Assembly: GCA_028066695.1 (NCBI GenBank)
Contig: JALCBG010000001.1
Coordinates: forward strand, 24,047 to 88,046
Length of the DNA: 64,000 nucleotides
Direction: 5' to 3'
Source: Gammaproteobacteria bacterium
GTDB taxonomy: Bacteria; Pseudomonadota; Gammaproteobacteria; Arenicellales; Poriferihabitantaceae
This document shows positions 18,911-33,227 of this stretch, piece after piece. Numbering within the stretch: position 1 is the stretch's first letter; each line of letters begins with the position of its first letter. The translations under genes were made by a program, and so were the position numbers. Under the pieces are notes generated by a model, which saw only the letters and a program-made list of their open reading frames with translations, was not told where the DNA came from and did not search any database.

Positions 18911-21025
18911 ATGCGCAGCGGCGAAATAGAACAAGCGCTGGATGAACTGCTGGATCCGGTGCTGTCAAGCCGCCGCACCGCCGAGGGCCCGGCGCGCGCG
19001 CTGGCGAAACTGCCGGACGACCAGCAGCGTTTCGCGCTGCACTGGACCGGCGTCATCGGCAAATCCAATTCGGAGATGGCCTACCAATTCGCCGCGCATG
19101 CGCCGCGCGCGCTCGCGCTGCTCGGCTGCGAAGGCGCGAAGTTGTGGCTGCTGCGCGCGATGGACATCTATGACAAACAGGGCCTCTACCCCGGCAGCGA
19201 GGCGTTCGCGCGCATTGAGGACTTTTCGCGCGAGCGGCGGCGGCGCAACAGCGCGGTCGCGCTCGCCGAGGTGCGCCCGGTGCTGGAGCGCTTTTTGCGC
19301 GGGCTGTCGGGGCGGCCGCTGATTCTTGAGGCCGGCGCGCGCCTTTGCACCGACACCGAAACGCTGTATTTGCCGGAGAGCATCAACCGCTTTGACAGCC
19401 GCGAAAAAAATTACCTGCTCTACAAAGCGGCCGCGGTGCACCTGTGGGCGCAGGCGTGGTTCGGCACTTTTCGCCGCGCCGCGCCGGACGCGCCGCATCT
19501 CGGCGAACAACTGGCGCGCATCGGCGGGCGCGAACGCGCGCTGAAATTGTTTTCGCTGCTGGAAACCGCGCGCCTCAATGCATGCATCGCGCGCGAATTG
19601 CCCGGGCTGGCGCGCGAGATGAAAACGCTGGACGCGCGCGCGCCGGCGCATGACGCAACCTGGCAAAAACATCTGCGCAAACTGCGGAACCCCGGTGCCG
19701 GCGTCGCCGATACGCTCGCCGCGACCGCCGCGTTATACCCGCTGCAAACTCCGCTGCCCGGCGCGCCGCCGTATCAGGGCGAACTGGATTTGGAGGCGGC
19801 GCAAATTGCAATTCAGCGGCGGCTGGAAAAAGAGCAACTGCAACTGCGCGCCGGCGTGGATGAACTTCTCGCCGGCGCGGCGCAGCATGAGCAGACGGAA
19901 GTTTCTGCGGAGATTTCCGCGGAAATGTCCCCGGAAGTTTCCATGGACGACAGCGGCGAAATTGAAGTGAAACTGGACGGCGAATTGCTGGCGCCGCCGC
20001 CGGATTTTGCGAGCGCCGCATCTTCATTGCTGCAGGACTTGGAGCAATTGCCGCAAGAATGGCTGCAGCCGGCCGGCGACGGAAAATACGACCGGCGCGG
20101 CGGCGCGGGCGAGGCGGACGACGCGGCGCGCGCCGACGAAGAAAACGCGAACCGCGGCGTCTTTCGCTATGACGAATGGGATTTTCACCGCGAGAGTTAC
20201 CGCAAAAAGTGGTGCGCATTGCGCGAGCGCGACGCGCATCCGCTGCACGACGGATTTGTGGATGACACGCTGAAAAAATACGCGCACTTGGTCGCCGACA
20301 TTCGCCGCAGTTTTGAGGCGCTGCGCGACGCGCGCAAACTTTTGAAAGCGCAGCCCGACGGAGACGGCGTGGATTTTGACGCGCTGGTAACCGCGCACGC
20401 CGACGCGCGCGCCGGCGCCGAGATGAGCGAGCGCCTGTTCACGCGCGCGCACAAGGCCGAGCGCGACCTCGCGGTGATTTTCATGGTGGATGTCAGCGGC
20501 TCCACCAAGGGCTGGATCAACGACGCCGAGCGCGAAAGTCTGGCGCTGCTGTGCGAGGCGCTGGAAGCGCTCGGCGACCGCTACGCGATCTACGCGTTCT
20601 CCGGCATGACGCGCAACCGCTGCGAGGTCTATCCGGTTAAAACTTTCGCGCAGCCCTACGACGCCGATGCGCGCGCGCGCATCGGCGGACTGCGCCCGCA
20701 GGACTACACGCGCATGGGCGCGACCATCCGCCACCTGACGCAAATCTTCGGCCGCGTGGAAGCGCGCGCAAAAATCCTGATCACGCTGTCGGACGGCAAA
20801 CCCGACGACTACGACGGCTACCGCGGCGACTACGGCATAGAGGACACCCGCCGCGCGCTGATGGAAGCGCGCCACGCCGGCATCCGCCCGTTTTGCATCA
20901 CCATTGACGAGCGCGCCGCCGAATATTTGCCGCACATGTACGGGCGCGCGCGCTACGCGGTGGTTTCCGATGTGCAAAAACTGCCGCTCAAAGTCGCCGA
21001 CATCTACCGCCGGCTGACCACCTGA
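18911..21025 (+). CDS. NorD/CbbO-type von Willebrand factor A protein without an adjacent MoxR ATPase
   Basis: The 704-residue protein ends in a VWA domain with a complete MIDAS: DVSGSTKG near residue 527, the Thr in TRMGATIRHL, and the Asp in ITLSDGKPDDYDGYRGDYG. This C-terminal layout is characteristic of NorD and CbbO, which work with MoxR-type AAA+ ATPases (NorQ, CbbQ) to activate nitric oxide reductase or Rubisco. The N-terminal ~300 residues are helical. A Glu/Ser-rich low-complexity repeat (EVSAEISAEMSPEVS) occupies about residues 333-350. No MoxR ATPase, Rubisco or nor gene is in this window, so the partner is unknown. It follows ychF by two bases and precedes a separate promoter. Confidence 0.82.
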   Translation: MRSGEIEQALDELLDPVLSSRRTAEGPARALAKLPDDQQRFALHWTGVIGKSNSEMAYQFAAHAPRALALLGCEGAKLWLLRAMDIYDKQGLYPGSEAFARIEDFSRERRRRNSAVALAEVRPVLERFLRGLSGRPLILEAGARLCTDTETLYLPESINRFDSREKNYLLYKAAAVHLWAQAWFGTFRRAAPDAPHLGEQLARIGGRERALKLFSLLETARLNACIARELPGLAREMKTLDARAPAHDATWQKHLRKLRNPGAGVADTLAATAALYPLQTPLPGAPPYQGELDLEAAQIAIQRRLEKEQLQLRAGVDELLAGAAQHEQTEVSAEISAEMSPEVSMDDSGEIEVKLDGELLAPPPDFASAASSLLQDLEQLPQEWLQPAGDGKYDRRGGAGEADDAARADEENANRGVFRYDEWDFHRESYRKKWCALRERDAHPLHDGFVDDTLKKYAHLVADIRRSFEALRDARKLLKAQPDGDGVDFDALVTAHADARAGAEMSERLFTRAHKAERDLAVIFMVDVSGSTKGWINDAERESLALLCEALEALGDRYAIYAFSGMTRNRCEVYPVKTFAQPYDADARARIGGLRPQDYTRMGATIRHLTQIFGRVEARAKILITLSDGKPDDYDGYRGDYGIEDTRRALMEARHAGIRPFCITIDERAAEYLPHMYGRARYAVVSDVQKLPLKVADIYRRLTT

Positions 21026-21035
21026 CGCGGCGGGT

Positions 21036-21044
21036 TGCTACAAT
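21036..21044 (+). promoter_or_regulatory. Extended -10 element (TGCTACAAT) before the DddP-like gene
   Basis: TGCTACAAT ends 8 bases before the ATG at 21053. A start 7 bases after the -10 would give a transcript with a leader of about 2 bases, so the DddP-like gene may be leaderless. Confidence 0.5.
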
Positions 21045-21052
21045 CGCGCCGC

Positions 21053-22252
21053 ATGAACGCCGCGCCGCGCAAGCCAAATTTCAGCGAGGCCGACCTGGCC
21101 GAGTTGCGCGCCTACCGCCTCAAGCGCCTGCGCGAAAAAATGCGGGAGGCCGATGTCGCGCTGTGCGTGCTGACCAACCCGGTCAACCTGCGCTACGCGG
21201 CCGACTTTCGCGAATACCAAATGTTTCAGTCGCACATTCCGACCAACTACCTGTTCGTGCCGGCCGAGGGGGAGCTTTGCATGCACGGCTCGTGGCACCG
21301 CAACCTGCCGGCGGTCGCCGACTACCGGCCTTCCGATTTGCTGACCGTTTTTGACGGCGGTTTTGATTTGCGGCGCAACAACGCGCGCTTCGCCGGCAAC
21401 CTGAATGCGTTTCTCAAAGAGCGGCACTTATACGAGCGCGGCGCGCGCGTCGCGCTGGAGCGGTTTTTGCCGGGAACGGCCGCCGCGGTCGCGGACACCG
21501 GGCTGCGCGTGTGCGACGCGGAAGTGCTGGCCGAACAGGCGCGCGCAATCAAATCGGAAATGGAATTGCGCTGCATGCGCCATTCCATCGCGGTCGCCGA
21601 ATTTGGCATCGCAACAATGCTGGAGCGCCTGAAACCCGGCGTCACCGAGAATCAACTCTGGTCGGTGCTGCACCAGGTGAACATTGAAAACGACGGCGAC
21701 TGGATAGACGGGCGCGTGCTGAGTTCCGGCGCGCGCACCAATCCGGGGCTGCAGGAAGCCACCGATAAAGTCATTCAGGCCGGCGAACTGGTCGCGTTTG
21801 ACACCGACATGATCGGGCCGTTCGGCTACTGCGCCGACATCTCGCGCACCGTGCTGTGCCGGCCGGCGGTGCCGAACGCGCAGCAAAAACGCGCATACCG
21901 CCACGCCTATGACGAAGTGCATCACAATCTGGAATTGTTGCGCCCCGGCGCCGCTTTCGCCGAACTCAGCGAGCGCGGATTTGCGCGCGGCGCCGAGTTC
22001 ACCGCGCGGCGCTACCCGTGCATGATGCACGGCGTTGGCATGTGCGACGAATATCCGAAAATCTTTTACCCGGAAGACTGGGAACGCGACGGATATGACG
22101 GCGCGCTTGAGGAAAACATGGTGATGTGCGTGGAGAGTTACAGCGGCTCGGAGCGCGGCGGCGAGGGCGTGAAACTGGAGCAAGTGGCGCGCATCACCGC
22201 CGGCGGCTGTGAATTGCTGTCGCACTACCCGTTTGAACAATGCCTGCTGTAA
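21053..22252 (+). CDS. DddP-like M24-family metalloenzyme (candidate DMSP lyase)
   Basis: The 399-residue protein has the pita-bread fold of M24 metalloproteins (creatinase/Xaa-Pro peptidase superfamily). Candidate metal ligands are D250, D252 and D262 (AFDTDMIGPFGYCADIS), H326 (MHGVGMCDE), E361 (CVESYSG) and E376 (KLEQVAR). These match the iron ligands of Ruegeria DddP as I recall them (D295, D297, D307, H371, E406, E421) at a constant offset of 45. D332 and Y321 fall at the positions of its proposed catalytic D377 and of Y366. DddP splits dimethylsulfoniopropionate into dimethyl sulfide and acrylate. Family membership is seen; the activity is inferred, because DddP-like proteins of other function exist. 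It overlaps hemH by 13 bases. Confidence 0.75.
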   Translation: MNAAPRKPNFSEADLAELRAYRLKRLREKMREADVALCVLTNPVNLRYAADFREYQMFQSHIPTNYLFVPAEGELCMHGSWHRNLPAVADYRPSDLLTVFDGGFDLRRNNARFAGNLNAFLKERHLYERGARVALERFLPGTAAAVADTGLRVCDAEVLAEQARAIKSEMELRCMRHSIAVAEFGIATMLERLKPGVTENQLWSVLHQVNIENDGDWIDGRVLSSGARTNPGLQEATDKVIQAGELVAFDTDMIGPFGYCADISRTVLCRPAVPNAQQKRAYRHAYDEVHHNLELLRPGAAFAELSERGFARGAEFTARRYPCMMHGVGMCDEYPKIFYPEDWERDGYDGALEENMVMCVESYSGSERGGEGVKLEQVARITAGGCELLSHYPFEQCLL

Positions 22253-23241
22253 CGGCCGAAACCGAAACGCGCGAACGCATCGGCGTGCTGCTGACCAACC
22301 TCGGCACGCCGGATTCCTGCGCGCCCGGCGATGTGCGCCGCTACCTGCGGGAGTTTTTGTCCGACCGGCGCGTGGTCGGGCTGCCGCGAATTTTGTGGCT
22401 GCCGCTGCTGCACGGCGTCGTCCTCAACACCCGCCCGCGCAAATCCGCGAACGCCTATGCAAAAATCTGGCGCGACGACGGCTCGCCGCTGCTGGTGTTT
22501 TCGCGGATGCAGCAGCGCAAACTGCAGCGGCGCTTTGATGAAAGCGCCGTCGTGGTGGAACTGGGCATGCGCTACGGTAATCCGTCCATCGCCGCCGCGC
22601 TGGAAAAACTGCACGCGGCCGGCGCGCGCAAAGTGCTGGTGCTGCCGCTCTATCCGCAGTATTGCTCGGCGACCACCGCTTCCACTTTTGACGCGCTCGG
22701 CGCCGCGTTCGCGCGCCGCTGGCATCTGCCGGCATTGCGCTTCGTTGACCACTACCACGATCACCCGAAATACATCGCCGCGCTGGCGCGCAGCGTCCGC
22801 GCACACAATTCCGATGGCGTGCTGGTGATGTCGTTTCACGGCATTCCGGAAGCCTTCGCCGACGCCGGCGACCCCTACCCGGCGCAATGCAAAACCACCG
22901 CGCGCCTCCTCGCCGATGAACTGAAATTGGCCGACGACGAATGGCGCCTGAGTTTTCAGTCGCGATTCGGCCCGGCGCGCTGGCTGCAGCCCGGCACCGA
23001 AGAAACCCTCGCCGCGCTCGCGCAGGACGGCGTACAAAGCGTGCGCGTCATCTGCCCGGGCTTCAGCGCGGATTGTTTGGAGACGCTGGAGGAAATCGCA
23101 ATCGGCGGCCGAGAAACCTTTCTGCAAGCCGGCGGCCGGCATTTCCAATATATTCCCTGCATGAACGACGAAGACGCGCACATAGACGCGCTGCAAGAAA
23201 TCATCCGCGCCAACCTCGGCGACTGGCTGGCGCCGGCATGA
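22240..23241 (+). CDS. hemH: Ferrochelatase
   Basis: HemH inserts ferrous iron into protoporphyrin IX, the last step of heme synthesis. The 333-residue protein has the N-terminal GVLLTNLGTPDSC, a central VLVLPLYPQYCSATTASTFDA and the catalytic His in VMSFHGIPEAFAD. CPGFSADCLETLEEI is present near the end. The gene overlaps the DddP-like gene by 13 bases and the cbiX gene by four (ATGATGA), so all three are probably co-transcribed. Confidence 0.96.
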   Translation: MPAVTAETETRERIGVLLTNLGTPDSCAPGDVRRYLREFLSDRRVVGLPRILWLPLLHGVVLNTRPRKSANAYAKIWRDDGSPLLVFSRMQQRKLQRRFDESAVVVELGMRYGNPSIAAALEKLHAAGARKVLVLPLYPQYCSATTASTFDALGAAFARRWHLPALRFVDHYHDHPKYIAALARSVRAHNSDGVLVMSFHGIPEAFADAGDPYPAQCKTTARLLADELKLADDEWRLSFQSRFGPARWLQPGTEETLAALAQDGVQSVRVICPGFSADCLETLEEIAIGGRETFLQAGGRHFQYIPCMNDEDAHIDALQEIIRANLGDWLAPA

Positions 23242-23612
23242 TGCGCGCATTGTTGCTGGTCGCCCACGGCAGCCGCCGCCAGTCGTCCAACGACGAAGTC
23301 CGCGAACTCGCGTCCAAAGTGCGCGGCGCCGGCGCGCCTTTTGACATCGTGGAACACGCTTTCATGGAAATGGCCGAACCCGGCATCACCGCGGGTCTCG
23401 ACAAACTCATCAACGCCGGTGCTACGGAAATCGTCGTGCTGCCGTATTTGCTCGCGGCCGGGCGGCATGTCGCCTCCGACATTCCGGCCGAAGTGGAATC
23501 ACTCGCGCGCCGCCACCCGCGCGTTCACATCACCCTCGCCCCGCACCTCGGCGCGGCCGGCGGCATGCCGGAATGGATTTGCGCGCACCTGCGGCGCGCT
23601 GAGAAGCAGTAA
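23238..23612 (+). CDS. Short CbiX/SirB-type chelatase
   Basis: The 124-residue protein is a single-domain class II chelatase of the CbiX-S size. It has LLVAHGSRRQSSNDEVREL with the first metal-binding His, VEHAFMEMAEPGI, and VLPYLLAAGRHVASDIP with the second His. Such enzymes insert Co or Fe into sirohydrochlorin for cobalamin or siroheme; which metal is used cannot be told. The start is ATG at 23238 or 23241, overlapping the hemH stop. It is the last core gene before the GmrSD locus. Confidence 0.85.
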   Translation: MMRALLLVAHGSRRQSSNDEVRELASKVRGAGAPFDIVEHAFMEMAEPGITAGLDKLINAGATEIVVLPYLLAAGRHVASDIPAEVESLARRHPRVHITLAPHLGAAGGMPEWICAHLRRAEKQ

Positions 23613-23728
23613 GTTGGTGGAAATATTTATGCCATAATACGGCTCGACATTCGCAACAAGGCAGAAAAACCAGCCTCTACTTTATCGTGTAAAATCGACC
23701 TTTCGCCAGAAACTTTACTTAACAAGAC
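23613..23728 (+). other. AT-richer junction upstream of the GmrSD-type gene
   Basis: This 116-base stretch is visibly richer in A and T than the surroundings. It holds possible -10 elements (CATAAT at 23633-23638 and TAAAAT near 23690), but no confident -35 and no repeat or attachment site that I can see. It probably contains the promoter of the incoming gene. Confidence 0.4.
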
Positions 23729-25870
23729 ATGCAAGCAAAACAAATCAATTTCCTCAAATTTCTCAAGGACTCGCCCCGGTTTGCAGTTCCGATTTACCAG
23801 CGCACTTACAGTTGGACCACGCAACAGTGTCGGCAACTGTGGAATGACATTTTGCGCACTGGTCGCGAGCCTGGCGACAACGCCCACTTTGTCGGCTCTA
23901 TCGTCTACATCATGGAAGATGAGTTCCAGGTCGCCAGTCATACCCCGCTGTTCGTCATTGACGGACAGCAGCGCCTGACCACTGTGCTGCTCATCTTGGA
24001 GGCATTAGCACGACACATTGGCGACCAAGAGCCTGTGCCTGGCTTTTCCGCCAAAAGGTTGCGCGAGTACTATCTGCTCAACCACCTGGAAAAAGACGAG
24101 CAACGCTTCAAACTGAGTCTTACCCAAACCGACAAGGAAACTTTCCTTTCGCTGATGGAGGGAGGCCCCCAGGCGCCCGCAAACGCCTCCGTTCGCGTCA
24201 AAGACAATTTTGCGTTTTTCCAAGAAAACATCGCCAACTTGGGCAATGACCTTGCCGCTTTCTGCAGGGGGCTTGCCGGGCTGGTAATTGTCGACATTTC
24301 CCTCCACCACGGGAAAGACAATCCACAGTTGATTTTCGAGAGCATGAACTCGACCGGGCTTGATCTTAGCCAGGCCGACCTCATCCGCAACTTCGTTCTG
24401 ATGGGTCTGGATTACGATCTCCAGGAAAAAATCTACACCGAACAGTGGCGCCCTATGGAGATTGAGTTTGGCCAGGAAGCGTATGGAAAGCATTTTGACG
24501 CATTCATGCGTCACTATCTCACGCTGAAAATGCATGAAATCCCGAAGATCAGCCAAGTGTACAAAAGGTTTAAGGAGTACGCCAACAGCGCGAAGATAAA
24601 GGAAAACGGAGTCGAGGCGCTGGTGGCGGATATCCGCGCCTACTCCGGCCACTACTGCGCCATGGCGCTTGGCAAAGAGCAAAACAAGGCATTAGCGAGC
24701 GCTTTTGCCGACTTTGTCAAACTCAAGGCCGAGATCGCGTTCCCCTTCCTGCTGGAACTCTACGGCGACTATGCATCCGGCAGTTTGTCGGCGGAAGATT
24801 TCGAGCGCGCGGTTCGCTTAGTGGAAAGTTATGTCTTGCGCCGCGCAATCTGTGAAATCCCGACGAACTCAATGAACAAGACTTTTGCGAATTTCGGCCG
24901 CGTCTTGAAAAAAGAGCGCTATCTGGAAAGCATTCAGGCGCACTTTTTGTTGTTGCCGACCTACCGGCGGTTCCCGGCGGACGACGAATTTCGCAAGCAA
25001 ATCAAGGAGCGGAATATTTACACTTTTCGCTCACGAACCTACTTGCTCGGCAAGTTGGAAAATCACGGCCACAAAGAGTTCGCCAACATCAATGAATACA
25101 GCATCGAGCACATCCTGCCTCAGAACAAGAATCTTTCCCCTGAATGGAAAGAAATGCTTGGAGAAAACTGGCAGGAAGTTCAAAAAACCTGGCTGCACAC
25201 CCTCGGCAACCTCACGCTGACCGGCTACAACTCCGAATACAGCGACCGCTCATTTCTTGAAAAACGGGACATGAAGAACGGGTTTGGCCAAAGCAAGTTG
25301 TACCTGAACCGGGACCTTGGGTCGCTGGACGTTTGGAACGAGCAGGCCATTCAAAACCGGGCCGCAGAATTGGCGGACACCGCCGTCAAAATTTGGGACG
25401 CCCCCCGCCTCGATGATGCAACACTCGCAACCTATAAGCGGGAAGAGGAACAAAGCAGCGTCCATACGATCGAGAAAGACCACCCGTACCTTGCGGCCGG
25501 AAGCGCCATGCGCCCACTGTTCGATGAGTTTGACCGTGAAGTGCGGGCATTTGACGAAAATGTCAAACAAGAAGTGCTGATGCACTACATCTCTTACAAA
25601 TCCGATTCCAGCATTGTGTCTGTGATACCGCAGGCAAAAGCCCTGCAACTCACGATCAACATTTCACATGCCGAAATCAGCGACCCTGCAGGCATGGCAG
25701 AATATGTGAGCGGCCGGGGCCATCTGGGGATTGGTGATACGCGGGCATATCTGCGCAACGAAGAAGACCTGCGCTATGTCATCGGCCTCGTGCGCCAGGC
25801 TTTCGAAAAGCAACTGGGCGACCCCGGACCGTTTGATGACGAGGTAGGCGACGAAAAAATCGAGACGTGA
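23729..25870 (+). CDS. GmrSD-type modification-dependent restriction protein (DUF262-DUF1524-DUF5655)
   Basis: The 713-residue protein begins with a DUF262 domain (VPIYQRTYSW near residue 20 and IDGQQRLTT at 77-85), a ParB-like NTP-binding module. The DUF1524 HNH nuclease follows near residues 455-520 (SIEHILPQNK then HTLGNLTLTGYN). A C-terminal DUF5655-like domain covers about residues 595-700. The first two domains form GmrSD-family restriction enzymes, some of which cut glucosylated hydroxymethylcytosine DNA of phages using nucleotide. The target here is unknown. Base composition is less GC-rich than neighbours, and TCGA occurs about 11 times against about once per 1-3 kb in core genes, indicating transfer. 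It converges on ftsB. Confidence 0.88.
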   Translation: MQAKQINFLKFLKDSPRFAVPIYQRTYSWTTQQCRQLWNDILRTGREPGDNAHFVGSIVYIMEDEFQVASHTPLFVIDGQQRLTTVLLILEALARHIGDQEPVPGFSAKRLREYYLLNHLEKDEQRFKLSLTQTDKETFLSLMEGGPQAPANASVRVKDNFAFFQENIANLGNDLAAFCRGLAGLVIVDISLHHGKDNPQLIFESMNSTGLDLSQADLIRNFVLMGLDYDLQEKIYTEQWRPMEIEFGQEAYGKHFDAFMRHYLTLKMHEIPKISQVYKRFKEYANSAKIKENGVEALVADIRAYSGHYCAMALGKEQNKALASAFADFVKLKAEIAFPFLLELYGDYASGSLSAEDFERAVRLVESYVLRRAICEIPTNSMNKTFANFGRVLKKERYLESIQAHFLLLPTYRRFPADDEFRKQIKERNIYTFRSRTYLLGKLENHGHKEFANINEYSIEHILPQNKNLSPEWKEMLGENWQEVQKTWLHTLGNLTLTGYNSEYSDRSFLEKRDMKNGFGQSKLYLNRDLGSLDVWNEQAIQNRAAELADTAVKIWDAPRLDDATLATYKREEEQSSVHTIEKDHPYLAAGSAMRPLFDEFDREVRAFDENVKQEVLMHYISYKSDSSIVSVIPQAKALQLTINISHAEISDPAGMAEYVSGRGHLGIGDTRAYLRNEEDLRYVIGLVRQAFEKQLGDPGPFDDEVGDEKIET

Positions 25871-25882
25871 TTGCCCCGCCGC

Positions 25883-28621
<2,739 letters not shown>

Positions 28622-28625
<4 letters not shown>

Positions 28626-29703
28626 AACAGTTTGCCGTTTTCCAGTTCGAGTCTGTCAATGGAATGCGCCACAAACTTCTCGTTGAGTTCATAGCCTACG
28701 CCGTTGCGCTGCTGCAGCGCGGCCGCAAGCAAAGTCGTGCCGCTGCCGCAAAACGGATCCAGCACGGTTTCGCCGACAAAGCTGTATGCCTTGATTAAGC
28801 GCGCCGGCAACTCCACCGGGAAAGGCGCAACATGTATGCGACCGTCACCGCTTTTCTCCGGCTTCATAGTCCACACATCCGAGTTCTTGATGGACAGCCA
28901 GAAATCCTTGTCCAGCTTTGACTGCTCTTTGTCGGCCGCGCTGACATGCGCGTATTTTTTTGCGCCGGATTTTTCCGGCTTGCTGAACTCCAGAATGAAT
29001 TCGTGCATGTTGTTCAGCAGAATCCCCCCGGGATACGGGTAAGTGCCAAAATGCGCGCGCACCCCATTGGTTTTGTGCCAAATGATGTCGCGCTTGAAGA
29101 CAAAGCCGGTCTCCTCGCACAAGTCCACCGACCGCCCGACCAAATTCAGCGTGCGGAAACTGTTTTTGTTTCGCACGGGAAGATTCATGATGTTGAGGAA
29201 AAACTTCCGCCCCGGCTGCAAAACACGGAATACTTCCTTCCAGACTTTCCCGATTTCAAAAAGCCAAGTGTCCAGATCATGGATGTTGCCCAGGTCTTTT
29301 TCGCTGTCCTGCGAATACATTTTGGCGTTGAAGTAAGGCGGAGAAGTCACCGCCAGATGCGCGCTGTCATCGCGCAACTCATTCATTGCGCGGGAGTCGC
29401 CAAGATACAATTCTTGCCGCGTTCCCCAAATGCACACTTCATTCTTCCGCGCCGTCTTCGCAGGATTCGGCGCCGCATTCCCGGGCGCGGCGGCATGCCC
29501 GTCCGCTTTTGCTTTTTTCACATCGGACAGCGCAAAGCGGTACTGTCCGCCGGCCGACTTGTAGCTTTTCAGCGCATTGCAGCGCACCAGTCCGTGCACA
29601 TCCCTGACCGTGACGCCGAGATACGCGGCGACTTCCCCCGCGGACAAATACGCCCGGGTGGAATAATCTTCCATTGCTTCCGCATCCACCGTGCGCGCCC
29701 CGC

Positions 29704-29707
<4 letters not shown>
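28622..29707 (-). CDS. DNA methyltransferase, beta class, probably N4-cytosine, with N-terminal HTH
   Basis: The 361-residue protein has the catalytic motif IV as TSPPYFN (residues 121-127) and the SAM-binding motif I as DPFCGSGTT (317-325). This is the beta-class order, and the SPPY form is typical of N4-cytosine enzymes, though N6-adenine is not excluded. Residues 19-66 form an excisionase/MerR-like helix-turn-helix ([18 protein letters not shown]). That domain might aid target recognition or regulate the operon. The start is GTG at 29707, overlapping the kdsA stop (GTGA), or ATG at 29674. Together with the next gene it forms a type II restriction-modification pair inserted between kdsA and eno. 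Confidence 0.88.
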
Positions 29708-32240
<2,533 letters not shown>

Positions 32241-32405
32241 GCCCCGCTCGCCCGGCCGCGGCGGCGATTTTTGGCGGATTTCGGGGAATTTTGGGGAAAT
32301 GTTGGGTATGATGCGCGGCATGCGCGAGGCGCCCCCCCCATTTTTCCCGTTTTTCCACGCCGCGGACGGTCCCGACCGCCCCGGCGGCCGGCGTGAGGCG
32401 CGCGC

Positions 32406-33218
32406 ATGATTCGCCTCGCCGTCTCCGGCGCGGGCGGGCGCATGGGCGGCGCGCTGCTGCGCGCGGCCGCGCGCGCCGACGATTTGAAAGTTACCGCGGC
32501 GATTGAGCATGAAAAAAGCGCCGCGCTCGGGCGCGACTCCGGCGAAATCGCCGGGCTCGGCAAAAACGGCGTCCGCATCGGCGCCGACCTCGCCGCGGCC
32601 GAATTTGATCTGCTGCTGGAATTCACCACGCCGGCCGCGACCCTGGCGCATTTGGAAATCTGCCGGCAATTGCGCCGCGCCATGCTCATCGGCACCACCG
32701 GACTTGACGCGGACGCGGAGGCGCGCATTGGCGAGGCGGCGCGCGACATCGCGCTGGTGCAGGCATCCAACACCAGCGCCGGCATCAACCTGTGCCTGGA
32801 ACTGGTCGCGACCGCCGCGGCCGCGCTCGGCGACAGCAGCGACATTGAAATCGTGGAAGCGCACCACCGCGACAAAGTGGACGCGCCGTCCGGCACCGCG
32901 CTTTCGCTGGGGCGCGCGGCGGCCGCGCCGCTCGGGCGCGACCTCGGCAAAGACGGAGTGTTCGCGCGGCACGGCGAAACCGGCGCGCGCCAGCCGGGCG
33001 CCATCGGTTTTTCCGCGATTCGCGGCGGCGACATCGCCGGCGAGCACAGCGTGCTGTTCATCGCCGACGGCGAGCGCGTGGAAATCACGCACAAAGCGGG
33101 CGACCGGAAAATTTTCGCCGACGGCGCGATTCGCGCGGCGCGCTGGCTCGCCGGGCGGCCGCCGGGGCTGTATGCGATGCGCGATGTGCTCGGGCTCGGC
33201 GGCGCGCGCGCAACTTAA
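32406..33218 (+). CDS. dapB: 4-hydroxy-tetrahydrodipicolinate reductase
   Basis: DapB reduces hydroxy-tetrahydrodipicolinate in lysine/diaminopimelate synthesis. The 270-residue protein has the Rossmann start IRLAVSGAGGRMGGALL, LLEFTTPAATLAHL, GTTGLDADA and the catalytic EAHHRDKVDAPSGTAL. In Pseudomonas-like genomes dapB directly precedes carA; here a 6-kb minus-strand transporter block separates them. A possible -10 (TATGAT, 32307-32312) lies about 95 bases upstream. The first 200 bases upstream hold no other gene. Confidence 0.96.
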   Translation: MIRLAVSGAGGRMGGALLRAAARADDLKVTAAIEHEKSAALGRDSGEIAGLGKNGVRIGADLAAAEFDLLLEFTTPAATLAHLEICRQLRRAMLIGTTGLDADAEARIGEAARDIALVQASNTSAGINLCLELVATAAAALGDSSDIEIVEAHHRDKVDAPSGTALSLGRAAAAPLGRDLGKDGVFARHGETGARQPGAIGFSAIRGGDIAGEHSVLFIADGERVEITHKAGDRKIFADGAIRAARWLAGRPPGLYAMRDVLGLGGARAT

Positions 33219-33227
33219 TTCGGCGCG

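Noticed and set aside
19900-19965. CCGCGGAAA-like string inside the VWA gene as another copy of the dispersed repeat
   Set aside because: It is part of a coding Glu/Ser repeat and lacks the A-rich and CCGG flanks.
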